Source of the DNA: Microbacteriaceae bacterium 3FA27C10
GTDB taxonomy: Bacteria; Actinomycetota; Actinomycetes; Actinomycetales; Microbacteriaceae
Length of the DNA stretch: 64,000 nt
Assembly (NCBI GenBank): GCA_005502775.1
Contig: SCNI01000001.1
Coordinates: 1 to 64,000 of the forward strand
Direction: 5' to 3'
Part shown: positions 1-11,068 of the stretch, piece after piece
Position numbering within the stretch: the stretch's first letter is position 1
Layout: every line of letters starts with the position of its first letter
The notes under the pieces: model-generated
Told to the model about the DNA's origin: nothing
Database searches by the model: none
Seen by the model: the letters and a program-made list of their open reading frames with translations, nothing else
Made by a program: the position numbers and the translations under genes

Positions 1-92
1 GTCGTGGTGGGGGTCGGGGGATTCCGCCCCCGCCTAGGGGTTGAGCGGAGCTCAAAGGCGGCGGGGGCGAAATCCCCCGACCCCCACCACTG
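1..92. repeat. Long nested inverted repeat / stem-loop
   Basis: A 19-bp perfect inverted repeat (4-22 with 72-90) encloses a second GC-rich arm pair (about 23-34 with 60-70) and a small inner dyad (41-55, TTGAG/CTCAA). The whole 90-base segment can fold into one extended hairpin just before the peptide transporter start at 111. It could be the terminator of a gene left of the window or a mobile palindromic repeat. No clear T-run follows it on the plus strand. Confidence 0.7.
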
Positions 93-110
93 GCGTGCCA
101 CTATGGCGGG

Positions 111-1598
111 ATGAGTAATGGGGCTGCGGTGTCGACGGACGGTTCTTCTGGGCGGGAACAGGGGCGGGAGAGGTCCTTTTTCGGGCAGCCGTTCGCGCTG
201 GTGCACATCTTCGGCGTCGAGATGTGGGAGCGGTTCTCGTTCTACGGCATGCAGGGCATCCTGCTGCTCTACATGTTCTACTCGGTGGCCGAGGGGGGCC
301 TCGGCATCCCCAAGCCCGTCGCCGTCGGCATCGTGGGGGCGTACGGCGGGTCGGTATACCTCGCCACGATCCTCGGGGCATGGCTCGCCGACCGGCTGCT
401 CGGCTCCGAGCGCACTCTGTTCTACAGCGCGATCGTGGTGATGGCGGGGCACCTGGCGCTCTCGCTCATCCCGGGCGTCGCCGGGCTCGGAGCCGGGCTC
501 ATCCTGATCGCGCTCGGCTCCGGCGGTGTGAAGGCGAACGCCACCTCGGTGGTGGGCACGCTCTACACCGAGAAAGACCCGCGCCGTGACGCCGGGTTCT
601 CGATCTTCTACCTGGGCATCAACCTCGGCGCCTTCCTCGGCCCGCTGCTCACCGGCCTGCTGCAGACCTCCTTCGGCTTCCACGTGGGCTTCGCGGTGGC
701 GGCCGTGGGCATGGCGATCGGGCTCATCCAATACTCCTTCGGGCGCCGCAGCCTGCCGCCCGAGGCGAAGGCGGTGCCGAACCCGCTGCCGGCGGCGCAT
801 CGGCTGGTCATGGTGCTGGTGGCCGTGGGCGCCGTGGTGCTCATCGTCGCGGCCGTGCTGATCGGCGTGCTCAACGCCGACAACCTCGCGGATGCGGTGG
901 CCGTCGTCACGCTGGCGGCCTCGATCGCGTACTTCGTCATCATCCTGTCGTCGAAGAAGATCTCGGGCCTGGAACGCCGACGGGTGTACTCGTTCATCCC
1001 GATGTTCATCACGAGCGTGGCGTTCTGGGCGCTCTACCAGCAGCAGTTCACCGTGGTGACGCTCTACGCCAACGACCGGCTGAACCTCGACCTGTTCGGC
1101 TGGCAGATGCCGGTGGCCTGGGTGCAGTCGATCAACCCGATCTTCATCATCATCCTCTCTGGCGTGTTCGCCGCCATCTGGACGAAGTGGGGCGAGCGGC
1201 AGCCCGCCACGCCCTACAAGTTCGCGGCGGCGGCCGTCGTGATGGGTCTCGCCTTCCTGCTGTTCATCCCGTTCTCGGGCACCGGGGCGCACGGCACGCC
1301 GCTGCTGGCGCTCGTGGGCATCCTGTTCGTGTTCACGATCGCCGAGCTGCTGCTCTCGCCCGTGGGGCTCTCGCTCTCGACGAAGCTCGCGCCGGCGGTG
1401 TTCCGCACGCAGATGGTGGCGCTGTTCTTCCTCTCGATCGCGCTCGGGACGGCCCTCTCGGGCATCCTGGCCGGCTTCTACAACGAGACGAACGAGGTGC
1501 CCTACTTCGGCATCTCGGGCCTGGTCGCCATCCTCGTGGGCGGCCTGCTCGTCATCGCCACCCCGTGGGTGCGCCGCATGATGGGCGGGGTGCGGTAG
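111..1598 (+). CDS. POT/PTR family proton-dependent peptide transporter
   Basis: Predicted inner-membrane symporter of 495 aa, a usual length for the family, importing di/tripeptides with protons. The N-terminal region has the POT-type motif WERFSFYGMQGILLLYM (about residues 39-55). ADRLLGSER follows the second helix, and GSGGVKANATSVVG (about 136-149) matches the family's conserved G-x-G-G-x-K loop. Multiple long hydrophobic helices extend to the C-terminus. The ATG at 111 is taken because it gives about 25 hydrophilic residues before the first conserved motif. A VOC protein follows after 3 nt, so the two may be cotranscribed. Substrate range cannot be read from sequence. Confidence 0.9.
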   Translation: MSNGAAVSTDGSSGREQGRERSFFGQPFALVHIFGVEMWERFSFYGMQGILLLYMFYSVAEGGLGIPKPVAVGIVGAYGGSVYLATILGAWLADRLLGSERTLFYSAIVVMAGHLALSLIPGVAGLGAGLILIALGSGGVKANATSVVGTLYTEKDPRRDAGFSIFYLGINLGAFLGPLLTGLLQTSFGFHVGFAVAAVGMAIGLIQYSFGRRSLPPEAKAVPNPLPAAHRLVMVLVAVGAVVLIVAAVLIGVLNADNLADAVAVVTLAASIAYFVIILSSKKISGLERRRVYSFIPMFITSVAFWALYQQQFTVVTLYANDRLNLDLFGWQMPVAWVQSINPIFIIILSGVFAAIWTKWGERQPATPYKFAAAAVVMGLAFLLFIPFSGTGAHGTPLLALVGILFVFTIAELLLSPVGLSLSTKLAPAVFRTQMVALFFLSIALGTALSGILAGFYNETNEVPYFGISGLVAILVGGLLVIATPWVRRMMGGVR

Positions 1599-1601
1599 CG
1601 G

Positions 1602-1964
1602 ATGCTCGGCACCGTCGACGAGATCGTCTTCGACTGCGCAGACCCGGTCGCGCTGTCGACGTTCTGGCACGCCGTGCTCGGCGGCTCCGAACCCACGCAT
1701 CGCCGGGCCGGCTGGTCGTACTTCGACACCCCCGCCGGCCTGCGGGTGGCGTTCCAGGGCGTGCCCGAGCCGAAGCGGGCGAAGAACCGCGTGCACCTCG
1801 ACGTGGCCGTCGACGACGTGCCGGCGGCGGCCGACGCGGCCGTGCTCCTGGGCGCCACGCGCCAGGGCGCACTCCATGCGGATGCCGTGGGCACCTTCCA
1901 GGTGCTCCTCGACCCCGAGGGCAACGAGTGGTGCGTCGTGAAGGCCGCCGCCGCCTCGAAATAG
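1602..1964 (+). CDS. VOC (glyoxalase/bleomycin-resistance fold) protein
   Basis: A 120-aa single-domain protein starting LGTVDEIVFDCADPVALSTF, the typical first beta strand and helix of vicinal oxygen chelate proteins. The C-terminal DPEGNEWCVV carries the usual metal-ligand Glu region. It lies 3 nt after the peptide transporter stop. It resembles the glyoxalase-like group of actinobacterial VOC proteins whose substrates are mostly unknown, so only the fold is called. Confidence 0.8.
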   Translation: MLGTVDEIVFDCADPVALSTFWHAVLGGSEPTHRRAGWSYFDTPAGLRVAFQGVPEPKRAKNRVHLDVAVDDVPAAADAAVLLGATRQGALHADAVGTFQVLLDPEGNEWCVVKAAAASK

Positions 1965-1976
1965 CCCCGAGGCGTT

Positions 1977-2738
1977 CTACGCGCCGCCGAAGCGCTCCGT
2001 GCGCACCGTCATCGGGTCGGCTCCCGCGGCCACGAGCGCGTCCGAGGCGAGCTCGACGAAACGGGTGGGTCCGCAGATGTAGGTCGAGGAGGACGGGTCG
2101 GTCGCGGCCGCCCAAGAGGCCACACGTGCGGCATCCAGGCGCCCGAGCGTGCCCGGCCAACCCTCCGGCGCGTGCCGGGTGTACTGGATGGTCACCGCGG
2201 CGCCGGCGGCCTCGGTGAGGGCGCTCAGCTCGTCGTGGAAGTACACGAAGTCGGGGGAGCGCACCGAGTAGAGCAGGTGCACGGGTGCGGTGTTGCCTGA
2301 GGCGATGTGGGTGCGCAGGATCGACACCAGGGGCGCGATACCGGAGCCGCCGCCGATCAGCCGGATGGGCTCCTGCTGCGAGGGCCGCCACACGAACCAG
2401 CCGCCGAGCGGACCGAGCACCTCGAGCTGGTCTCCCACGCTCACCCCGCGCACGAGGTAGGGGGACACCTCGCCGTCGGGCATGAGCTCGATGCTCACCG
2501 CGGCGAGCTCGTCGCCGGCGGCGGAGGACAGGGAGTAGGAACGCGCGGCCTGGTAGCCGTCGGGAGCGGTCAGGCGGATGTCGATGTGCTGCCCCGCGAG
2601 AGCACCCTTCCAGCCCGGCACGCGCAGCATGAGCGTACGGGCGGTGGGCGTCTCCTCACGGATGCCGACGACGTCGGCGACCTGCCAAGCACCGGGCCCG
2701 ATGCCTGCGACCGGAGCCGGATCAGGAGTCGTAGTAAT
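1977..2738 (-). CDS. Ferredoxin-NADP reductase-like FAD/NAD(P)-binding oxidoreductase
   Basis: Flavin reductase of the FNR superfamily, probably the electron partner of the molybdenum enzyme encoded just upstream (2722-3324). RSYSLSS binds FAD, GGGSGIAPLVSILR binds the NAD(P) pyrophosphate, and YICGPTRFVELA closes the NAD domain. The first ATG (2630) would begin at MLRVPGW, inside the first beta strand. The frame stays open upstream, reads AGIGPGAWQVADVVGIREET, which looks like a family N-terminus, and contains no ATG, GTG or TTG before an in-frame stop. An ATT at 2736-2738 sits 8 nt after GGAAGGA and is taken as the start, giving 253 aa and a 17-bp overlap with the upstream gene. If ATT is not used the gene is 1977-2630. 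Confidence 0.82.
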   Translation of the reverse strand: MTTTPDPAPVAGIGPGAWQVADVVGIREETPTARTLMLRVPGWKGALAGQHIDIRLTAPDGYQAARSYSLSSAAGDELAAVSIELMPDGEVSPYLVRGVSVGDQLEVLGPLGGWFVWRPSQQEPIRLIGGGSGIAPLVSILRTHIASGNTAPVHLLYSVRSPDFVYFHDELSALTEAAGAAVTIQYTRHAPEGWPGTLGRLDAARVASWAAATDPSSSTYICGPTRFVELASDALVAAGADPMTVRTERFGGA

Positions 2739-3324
2739 AGCGCTGTTCCTTCCACGGGTCGCCGTAGGCGTTGTACCCGTTCACCTCCCAGAAGCCGAGC
2801 TCGTCGGTCTCGTGCATGGTGAGCCCGTTCACCCACTTCGCGCTCTTCCAGAAATAGAGGTGCGGAACGAGCAGTCGCGCCGGGCCGCCGTGCTCGGGGT
2901 CGAGCGGCTCGCCGCCGAACTCGAACGCCACCCAGGCCTTGCCGCCCAGCAGGTCGGCGAGGGGCACGTTCGTGGTGTAGCCGCCGTAGGAGTGCGCCAT
3001 CGTGTAGCCGAACTTCGTGTCGACCTCGGCGAAGAGCGTGTCGAGCGACACACCGCGCCAGGTGGTGTCGAACTTCGACCACCGGGTGACGCAGTGGATG
3101 TCGGTGTGCACCGTCTCGATCGGCAGCGCCAGGAACTCGTCCCACGACCAGCGCTTCACCTCGCCCGTCTCCGTGGTGATCGAGAACGACCACTCACCCG
3201 GATGGATGTTGGGCGTGGGCCCGGCGGAGAGCACCGGGAAGTCCTTCGTCTCGTACTGCCCCGGGGGCAGTTTGGGGTCGGCCTCGCGATGCTTGCCGAA
3301 GAAACCCGGTGTGACGATTCCCAT
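2722..3324 (-). CDS. Sulfite oxidase-like molybdopterin-dependent oxidoreductase
   Basis: A 200-aa oxidoreductase with the molybdopterin domain of the sulfite oxidase/YuiH type. HCVTRWSKFDTTWRGVS carries the Cys expected to ligate molybdenum. AHSYGGYTTNVPLADLL and GGPARLLVPHLYFWKSAKWV are typical of the small cytoplasmic members. No Tat signal is present. The ATG at 3324 (MGIVTPGFFGKHRE) is chosen because GGGAGGAG lies at normal spacing; a longer reading from 3402 has a poor N-terminus. The reductase gene overlaps its 3' end, so the pair likely forms a two-gene reductase/oxidase system. The substrate is unknown. Confidence 0.88.
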   Translation of the reverse strand: MGIVTPGFFGKHREADPKLPPGQYETKDFPVLSAGPTPNIHPGEWSFSITTETGEVKRWSWDEFLALPIETVHTDIHCVTRWSKFDTTWRGVSLDTLFAEVDTKFGYTMAHSYGGYTTNVPLADLLGGKAWVAFEFGGEPLDPEHGGPARLLVPHLYFWKSAKWVNGLTMHETDELGFWEVNGYNAYGDPWKEQRYYYDS

Positions 3325-3418
3325 GGTGCTCTCCTCCCGATCGTGAACCAAGCCTAGAGCGATCAGGCCCCGGATTGCTCCGACAGATCGTGAATCGGCC
3401 ACCCGGGAATCAATGACA

Positions 3419-3446
3419 GAAGGCCCGGTCTCTCGACCGGGCCTTC
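3419..3446. terminator. Perfect 12-bp hairpin terminator
   Basis: GAAGGCCCGGTC, loop TCTC, then GACCGGGCCTTC form a perfect stem. It lies downstream of the minus-strand tRNA-Leu, so it most likely ends that transcript. The T-tract is weak in either direction. Confidence 0.75.
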
Positions 3447-3483
3447 ATTTCACTGTCTCAACCAGTTCTGTGTTATCACACAG

Positions 3484-3568
3484 TGTCCGAGGGGGGACTT
3501 GAACCCCCACGCCCTATACGGGCACTAGCACCTCAAGCTAGCGCGTCTGCCATTTCCGCCACCCGGAC
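3484..3568 (-). tRNA. tRNA-Leu(GAG)
   Basis: An 85-nt class II tRNA. The acceptor stem GTCCGGG pairs with CTCGGAC with one G-U. The anticodon arm CTAGC-TTGAGGT-GCTAG shows anticodon GAG. A long variable arm (TGCCCGTATAGGGCG) and a T arm with GGTTCAAGTCC follow. CCA is not encoded. The long variable arm and GAG anticodon identify leucine. Confidence 0.96.
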
Positions 3569-3689
3569 TCAGGTGCGGCATTCCGGATCTCTCCAGCGCC
3601 AAGGAAAGACAATAGCACGGATGACGAGCCCGCAAATCCACCTCGTCACACACTCGGTTCGGGGAGGAGGCGCCGGGTAGCGTGAAGGG

Positions 3690-4997
3690 ATGACGTCAAC
3701 TCCTGAAGAGCTCGACCTGACGACTCGTCTCGCGCGCGACCTCATCCGTTTCGACACCTCGAACTACGGGGAGGGCCGGTCCAACGGCGAGACCGAGGCG
3801 GCGGAGTACCTCACGGCCCACCTCGAGCGGCTGGGCCTGCGCGTCGAGACCTTCGAGGCGGCGCCCCGGCGCACGAGCATCCTCACCCGCGTGGAGGGCC
3901 GCAACCGCGACAAGCCCGCGTTGGTGGTGCACGGCCACACGGATGTCGTGCCCGCCATCGCCGAGGACTGGTCGGTCGATCCCTTCGAGGGCGTCGTCAA
4001 GGACGGCATGCTCTGGGGCCGCGGCGCGGTCGACATGAAGAACATGGATGCGATGATCGTGTCCGCGCTCGACCGCATCCTGTCGTCGGGGCAGCAGCCC
4101 GAACGCGACCTCGTAGTGGCCTTCTTCGCCGACGAGGAGAACGGGGGAGTCTTCGGCTCCCACCCGATGGTCACCCGGCATCCGGAGTTCTTCGCCGGCG
4201 CGACCGAGGCCATCAGCGAAGTGGGCGGCTACTCGGTCGACCTCGACGGCAAGCGCGCCTACCTGGTGCAGACGGGTGAGAAGGCCCTGATCTGGATGAA
4301 GCTGGTGGCACGCGGCACCGCCGGCCACGGCTCGCAGATCAACCACGACAACGCCGTCACGCGCCTCGCCCGCGCGGTCGCCGACATCGGCAGCCGCGAG
4401 TGGCCCGTGCACCTGACCGCCACCACCCGGCAGCTGCTCGACCGGGTGGCCGAGATCCTCGGCAAGGATGCGCAGACGCTGAGCCCCGACGAGATCGCCC
4501 TGGCCACCGGAACGGCCTCGCGCTTCATCACGGCGACCCTGCGCACCACCACGAACCCCACCGGCCTCACCGCGGGCTACAAGCACAACGTGATCCCCGA
4601 CCGGGCCGAGGCGATGCTCGACGTGCGGGTGCTGCCGGGGCACGAGGATGCGGTGCTCGCCGAGATCCGCGAGATCGTGGGGGAGGACATCGAGATCGTC
4701 ATCTCGCACCAGGACATCGGTCTCGAGACCACCTTCGACGGCGAGCTGGTGGAGACCATGATCTCGACCCTCCAGCACTTCGACCCGGGGGCGGAGGTGC
4801 TGCCCTACCTGCTCTCCGGCGGCACCGACAACAAGGCGCTGAGCCTGCTCGGCATCCGCGGCTTCGGCTTCGCGCCCCTGCAGCTGCCGCCCTCGCTCGA
4901 CTTCCCGGCCATGTTCCACGGGGTCGACGAGCGGGTGCCCCTCGAGGCGCTAGGGTTTGGCACAGACGTTCTGACCGAGTTGCTGCTGCGCTACTGA
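3690..4997 (+). CDS. M20 family zinc metallopeptidase / deacylase
   Basis: A 435-aa cytoplasmic hydrolase of the M20 (DapE/ArgE/carboxypeptidase) family. Two zinc-site motifs are visible: HGHTDVVP (His81, His83, Asp85), GRGAVDMKN (Asp115) and FADEENGG (Glu149-Glu150). The family's late metal His is in [11 protein letters not shown] near the C-terminus. The lid/dimerisation domain lies between, with GTAGHGSQ. Length fits the M20 group widespread in Actinobacteria with unassigned substrate. It is followed by uppP after 58 nt. Confidence 0.9.
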   Translation: MTSTPEELDLTTRLARDLIRFDTSNYGEGRSNGETEAAEYLTAHLERLGLRVETFEAAPRRTSILTRVEGRNRDKPALVVHGHTDVVPAIAEDWSVDPFEGVVKDGMLWGRGAVDMKNMDAMIVSALDRILSSGQQPERDLVVAFFADEENGGVFGSHPMVTRHPEFFAGATEAISEVGGYSVDLDGKRAYLVQTGEKALIWMKLVARGTAGHGSQINHDNAVTRLARAVADIGSREWPVHLTATTRQLLDRVAEILGKDAQTLSPDEIALATGTASRFITATLRTTTNPTGLTAGYKHNVIPDRAEAMLDVRVLPGHEDAVLAEIREIVGEDIEIVISHQDIGLETTFDGELVETMISTLQHFDPGAEVLPYLLSGGTDNKALSLLGIRGFGFAPLQLPPSLDFPAMFHGVDERVPLEALGFGTDVLTELLLRY

Positions 4998-5055
4998 GCG
5001 GCCGCCGCACCGATCCGCCCGCGGCACTCACAGCCCGACCACCCCAAAGGGAGCC

Positions 5056-5883
5056 ATGGACTTTCTCAACGCCGTCATCCTGGGATTCGTGCAGGGACTG
5101 ACCGAGTTCCTGCCGATCTCCTCGAGCGCCCACCTGCGCATCCTGGGCGAGTTCCTGCCCGGCGCGAAAGACCCGGGGGCGGCGTTCACCGCCATCACCC
5201 AGCTCGGCACCGAGACCGCCGTCGTGGTGTTCTTCTGGCGCGACATCGTGCGCATCATCGGCCGCTGGGCCCGCTCGCTCGCGGGCCGCGTGCCGCGCAA
5301 CGACCCGGATGCGCGCATGGGCTGGCTGATCATCGTCGGCTCGATCCCGATCATCCTGCTCGGCCTGATCTTCCAGGACGCCATCGAGAGCACACTGCGC
5401 TCGCTCTGGATCGTGGCGATCGTGATGATCGTCTTCGGCATCCTGCTCGGCGTCGCCGACTGGGTGGGCGCCAAGAGCCGGCGCCTGAAAGACCTCACGG
5501 TGGGTCACGGCATCATCTTCGGCTTCGCCCAGGCCCTCGCGCTCATCCCGGGCGTCTCGCGCTCGGGCGGCACCATCACGGCCGGGCTCTTCATGGGCTA
5601 CGAGCGCCGCGCGGCGACCCGCTACTCGTTCCTGCTGGCCATCCCGGCCGTGTTCGGCAGCGGTCTCTTCCAGGTCTACAAGAGCATCGGCGAGCCGAGC
5701 GTCTACGGTCCGCTGCCCACGCTCGTGGCCACGGTCATCGCCTTCGTCGTGGGTCTCGTGGTGATCGCGTTCTTCATGAGCTACATCTCCAAGCGCAGCT
5801 TCCTGCCCTTCGTGATCTACCGCCTCGCCCTCGGCACCTTCCTGATCGTGGTGCTGGCGCTCGGGATCATCCCCGCGAACTAG
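5056..5883 (+). CDS. uppP: Undecaprenyl-diphosphatase
   Basis: A 275-aa polytopic membrane enzyme that dephosphorylates undecaprenyl diphosphate so the carrier can re-enter peptidoglycan synthesis. The BacA/UppP signatures are intact: [15 protein letters not shown] near the N-terminus and [12 protein letters not shown] in the second half, which supply the catalytic Glu and Arg. About seven to eight hydrophobic helices are present. AAAGGGAG precedes the ATG at 5056. mshC starts 9 nt after the stop. Confidence 0.95.
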   Translation: MDFLNAVILGFVQGLTEFLPISSSAHLRILGEFLPGAKDPGAAFTAITQLGTETAVVVFFWRDIVRIIGRWARSLAGRVPRNDPDARMGWLIIVGSIPIILLGLIFQDAIESTLRSLWIVAIVMIVFGILLGVADWVGAKSRRLKDLTVGHGIIFGFAQALALIPGVSRSGGTITAGLFMGYERRAATRYSFLLAIPAVFGSGLFQVYKSIGEPSVYGPLPTLVATVIAFVVGLVVIAFFMSYISKRSFLPFVIYRLALGTFLIVVLALGIIPAN

Positions 5884-5892
5884 GCTTGTCGG

Positions 5893-7182
5893 GTGCGCTC
5901 CTGGCCTAGACCCGACATCCCTGCTCTCCCCGGCCATGGCTCCGCGCCGCGGCTGCACGACGACGCGAGCGGCCGCTTCCTCGATTCGGCGGCTGGCATC
6001 GAGCCGGGCGAGACCGCCACGCTCTACGTCTGCGGCATCACGCCCTACGACGCCACGCACATCGGCCACGCGGCCACCTATCTCGCCTTCGACACCCTCG
6101 TGCGCACCTGGCTCGACGCGGGCCTCGACGTGCTCTACACGCAGAACGTCACCGACGTCGACGACCCCCTGCTTGAGCGGGCCACGGCCACCGGCGTCGA
6201 CTGGCGGGAACTCGCCGCCTCGCAGGTCGAGCTCTTCCGCACCGACATGGAGGCGCTGCGCGTCACGCCGCCCGACGCCTATGTCGGCGTGACCGAGACG
6301 ATCGACCCGATCGCCGCCGCCGTGGCCGCCCTGCGGGCGCGCGGCATGGCCTACGCGGTGCCGACTCCGGATGCGCTCGACCCGGCCACGAGCGACTGGT
6401 ACTTCGACATCGCGGCGGCCGAGCAGTCCACCCCCTGGGTGCTCGGCTCCGAGAGCGGTCTCGACCAGAGCACGATGGGCCGCCTCTTCGCCGAGCGCGG
6501 GGGAGACCCCGAGCGGGAGGGCAAGCGCGACCCGCTGGATCCGCTGCTCTGGCGCGCCGAGCGGGCCGGAGAGCCGGCCTGGGACTCCGTCGTCGGCCGA
6601 GGCCGCCCCGGCTGGCACATCGAGTGCTCGGTGATCGCGCGCGAGACGCTCGGCGACACCATCTGCGTGCAGGGCGGCGGGGGAGACCTCGTGTTCCCGC
6701 ACCACGAGTTCAGTGCAGCCCACGCGACCGCGCTCACGGGAGAGCGCTTCGCCCGCGTGAACGCGCACGGCGGCCTCGTGGCCTTCGACGGCGAGAAGAT
6801 GTCGAAGTCGCTCGGCAACCTGGTGCTCGTCTCGCAGTTGCGGGCCGCCGGGGCGGAGCCGGATGCGATCCGGCTCGCGATCCTCGCGCATCCCTACCGG
6901 GATGACTGGGAGTGGCAGCGCGGCGACGAGTCGCTGGCCGCCGAGCGTCTGGGCGGCTGGCGGCACTCAGCCGCTCGGCCTGCATCCGACGAGCTCGCGG
7001 GCGGACTCGACGGCGACGACGCGCTCGCCCTGCTCGAGCGCGTGCGCACCCGCCTGCACGACGACCTCGACACGCCCGGCGCCCTCGAGCAGTTCGACGA
7101 CTGGTTCAGCACGCCGCACTCACCGGCGTCCACGGCCCTCGCCGCGCGCATCCTCGACGCCCTGCTCGGCATCCGCCTCTGA
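5893..7182 (+). CDS. mshC: Cysteine:glucosaminyl inositol (mycothiol) ligase MshC
   Basis: Catalyses ATP-dependent ligation of cysteine to GlcN-inositol, the third step of mycothiol synthesis. The 429-aa protein is a cysteinyl-tRNA synthetase relative of family length. [18 protein letters not shown] gives the HIGH motif and the Thr/Cys zinc-site entry, [10 protein letters not shown] the second zinc region, [11 protein letters not shown] the third, and [10 protein letters not shown] the KMSKS loop. The GTG start at 5893 gives [10 protein letters not shown], the normal MshC N-terminus. Mycothiol is relevant to the arsenate reductase at 38872-39282. Confidence 0.96.
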   Translation: MRSWPRPDIPALPGHGSAPRLHDDASGRFLDSAAGIEPGETATLYVCGITPYDATHIGHAATYLAFDTLVRTWLDAGLDVLYTQNVTDVDDPLLERATATGVDWRELAASQVELFRTDMEALRVTPPDAYVGVTETIDPIAAAVAALRARGMAYAVPTPDALDPATSDWYFDIAAAEQSTPWVLGSESGLDQSTMGRLFAERGGDPEREGKRDPLDPLLWRAERAGEPAWDSVVGRGRPGWHIECSVIARETLGDTICVQGGGGDLVFPHHEFSAAHATALTGERFARVNAHGGLVAFDGEKMSKSLGNLVLVSQLRAAGAEPDAIRLAILAHPYRDDWEWQRGDESLAAERLGGWRHSAARPASDELAGGLDGDDALALLERVRTRLHDDLDTPGALEQFDDWFSTPHSPASTALAARILDALLGIRL

Positions 7183-7207
7183 CCCCAGCCTCAACGGCGT
7201 GATCGAC

Positions 7208-7256
7208 AAGTCGCAAAGGGCCCCTAATCCGTGAGTTTAGGGGCCCTTTGCGACTT
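7208..7256. terminator. Bidirectional terminator between mshC and the PAC2 gene
   Basis: A perfect 20-bp inverted repeat (7208-7227 with 7237-7256, core AAAGGGCCCC) lies between converging genes. A-rich and T-rich ends make it usable from both directions. Confidence 0.9.
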
Positions 7257-7276
7257 CTCGGCAGTGAGAGACGGGG

Positions 7277-8188
7277 CTAGTCGCGGCGCCAGGGCTCGCC
7301 GGGGCCGTCGGAACCGGGGCGGCCGTCGCCGCCGCGCTTGCGGAGGTACTGCTCGAACTCCTGCGCGATGGCCTCGCCGCTCGCCTCGGGCGAGTCGACG
7401 GTGTCGCGGGCCTGCTCCAGCTGCTGGATGTACGCAGCCATGTCCTCGTCCTCGCCGGCGAGGGCGTCGATGCCCGACTCCCAGGCGGTGGACTCGTCGA
7501 CGAGCTCCCCGCGGTCGATCGTGATCTCGATGAGCTCCTCGATCTTGTCGATGAGCGCGAGTGTGGCTTTCGGCGACGGCGCGTTGTGCACGTAGTGGGG
7601 AACGGATGCCCAGATCGACACCGTGGGGATGCCCGCCGCCTCGGCGGCTTCGGAGATGACGCTGAGGATGCCCACCGGGCCCTCGTAGGAGCTGCGCTCG
7701 ATGTCGAGCTCGCTGCGCACGAGCGGGTTCTCACTCGTGGCGAAGACCGAGATGGGCCGGGTGTGCGGCACGTCGGCGAGCATGGCGCCGAGCAACACGA
7801 TCCCCGTGATGTCCTCCGCGAGCGCGGTCGAGATGACCTCGGTGGTGAACTTCTTCCAGTTGCGGGAGGGTTCGGTGCCGATGAGCAGGTAGACGTGGTC
7901 GGCGTCGGCGCCCTGCTCGGCGCCCGCGAGCGGATCCATGGCCGTGTCGGGCCCGTAGAGGGTGGCCTCGGGCCAGACCAGGCCGCGGCGCCCGTCGTCG
8001 TCGACCGTGACGGTGGGCCGGTTGAACTGGAAGTCGAAGTACTCCTCGGTGTCGACCTCGGAGATCGGCACCACAGCGAGTTCGTCTTTGAGCAGCTTCA
8101 GCGCGCCCGTGGCGGCTTCGCCGGCGTCGTTCCAGCCCTCGAAGGCGACCAGGAGCAGCCGTCCGCGCAGGAATCCGTTGTCTGTCAC
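7277..8188 (-). CDS. PAC2 family protein
   Basis: A 303-aa cytoplasmic protein of the PAC2 (proteasome assembly chaperone-like) family found in most Actinobacteria. The N-terminus reads LLVAFEGWNDAGEAATGAL, the family's hallmark first block. The middle contains GIVLLGAMLADVPHTRPI and ASVPHYVHNAPSPKATLAL, also conserved. The last about 60 residues are acidic and charged. The role in bacteria is not established. It is the only proteasome-related family in the window. Confidence 0.9.
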   Translation of the reverse strand: MTDNGFLRGRLLLVAFEGWNDAGEAATGALKLLKDELAVVPISEVDTEEYFDFQFNRPTVTVDDDGRRGLVWPEATLYGPDTAMDPLAGAEQGADADHVYLLIGTEPSRNWKKFTTEVISTALAEDITGIVLLGAMLADVPHTRPISVFATSENPLVRSELDIERSSYEGPVGILSVISEAAEAAGIPTVSIWASVPHYVHNAPSPKATLALIDKIEELIEITIDRGELVDESTAWESGIDALAGEDEDMAAYIQQLEQARDTVDSPEASGEAIAQEFEQYLRKRGGDGRPGSDGPGEPWRRD

Positions 8189-8253
8189 CGTGATGGGTAC
8201 CTCACTGCCTTCCGAGACGTCCGCACGGTGCGGGTGCCGTCAGTCAAGGATAG

Positions 8254-10041
<1,788 letters not shown>

Positions 10042-10094
10042 GATAGTTTCGCTCCCCGGGCCGACGGCTCGTCGAATGCAGGAAATGAGGATCC

Positions 10095-11021
10095 GTGCGC
10101 AAGTCTCTCGCGCTCATTCTGTCGGCAGGCGTTCTGCTCTCGCTCGCCGCGTGCAGCTCGTCCCCGGCCACCCCTGACTGCTCGGGGGCCGCGCCCTCCG
10201 GCGCGTCGAGCGACCTCGTGACCGCCTCCGGCTCCTTCGGCGCCGACCCCGCGGCCACCTTCCCCTTCCCGCTCGTCTCCACGAGCACCGAGCGGAGCGT
10301 GCTCATCCCCGGCACCGGCGACCCGGTCGGCCTCGGCGGCACCGTCGCGGTGAACTACACCGCCTACGACGGCCAGACCGGCACCGCGGTGGCTGCACCG
10401 CAGAGCACCGCCGTCGTGGTGTCCACGGCGCTACCCGACGCGCTCCGCGAGGGTCTGCTCTGCACGAGCACCGGCGAGCGTGTGGCGATCGTACTGCCGC
10501 ACGACCAGGCCACCGGAATCGTCTCCAGCGCCGTCGGTTCGATCGTGATGGTGTTCGACATCACCGCCGCCTTCCCGCAGGCCGCCAACGGCACCGACCA
10601 GCCGGCGCCCTCGGGCTTCCCGAGCGTCGTGCACGACTCGACCGGCCGCCCGGGCATCAACATCACCAGCAACGACGCCCCCACCGAGGCGAAGTCGGCC
10701 CTGCTCAAGAAGGGCGACGGCGCGGTCATCGCCGCCGGCGACCAGGTCGTCGTGCAGTCGACCTCGGTGTCGTTCGACACCAAGAAGGTCGTCGACTCCA
10801 CCTGGGAGAAGGGCACGCCCAACCTCTGGACGATGACCGAGGCCGCGAGCAGCGCCTCCGGCTCGACGCAGCCCGCCGGCATCACGCAGTACCTCATCGG
10901 TCAGACGATCGGCTCCGAGGTCATCGTGGTGCTCCCAGCGAGCACGTCGAGCACCGGCGGCTCCTCGGCGATGGTCTACGTGATCGACATCCTCGGCGTG
11001 CTGCCGACCGCGGGCGGCTGA
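10095..11021 (+). CDS. FKBP-type peptidyl-prolyl isomerase lipoprotein
   Basis: A 308-aa exported lipoprotein. The signal peptide ends in the lipobox LAAC (Cys about residue 20), followed by a Ser-rich linker. Two FKBP-like units follow: one around GDPVGLGGTVAVNYTAYD, the second around GDGAVIAAGDQVVVQ with a C-terminal VYVIDILGVLP strand. Proteins of this kind sit between the proteasome accessory genes and pafB in several actinobacteria. It probably assists folding at the outer face of the membrane. Catalytic residues are divergent, so activity is uncertain. Confidence 0.88.
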   Translation: MRKSLALILSAGVLLSLAACSSSPATPDCSGAAPSGASSDLVTASGSFGADPAATFPFPLVSTSTERSVLIPGTGDPVGLGGTVAVNYTAYDGQTGTAVAAPQSTAVVVSTALPDALREGLLCTSTGERVAIVLPHDQATGIVSSAVGSIVMVFDITAAFPQAANGTDQPAPSGFPSVVHDSTGRPGINITSNDAPTEAKSALLKKGDGAVIAAGDQVVVQSTSVSFDTKKVVDSTWEKGTPNLWTMTEAASSASGSTQPAGITQYLIGQTIGSEVIVVLPASTSSTGGSSAMVYVIDILGVLPTAGG

Positions 11022-11068
11022 CGCCCGCTCACGGGCGCCGGCGCCTCGCGGTGACGACTTAGAATTCA

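Noticed and set aside
4699-6966. A 755-aa minus-strand frame under uppP and mshC
   Set aside because: Antisense to well-supported genes, composed of His/Arg/Glu repeats typical of high-GC shadows.
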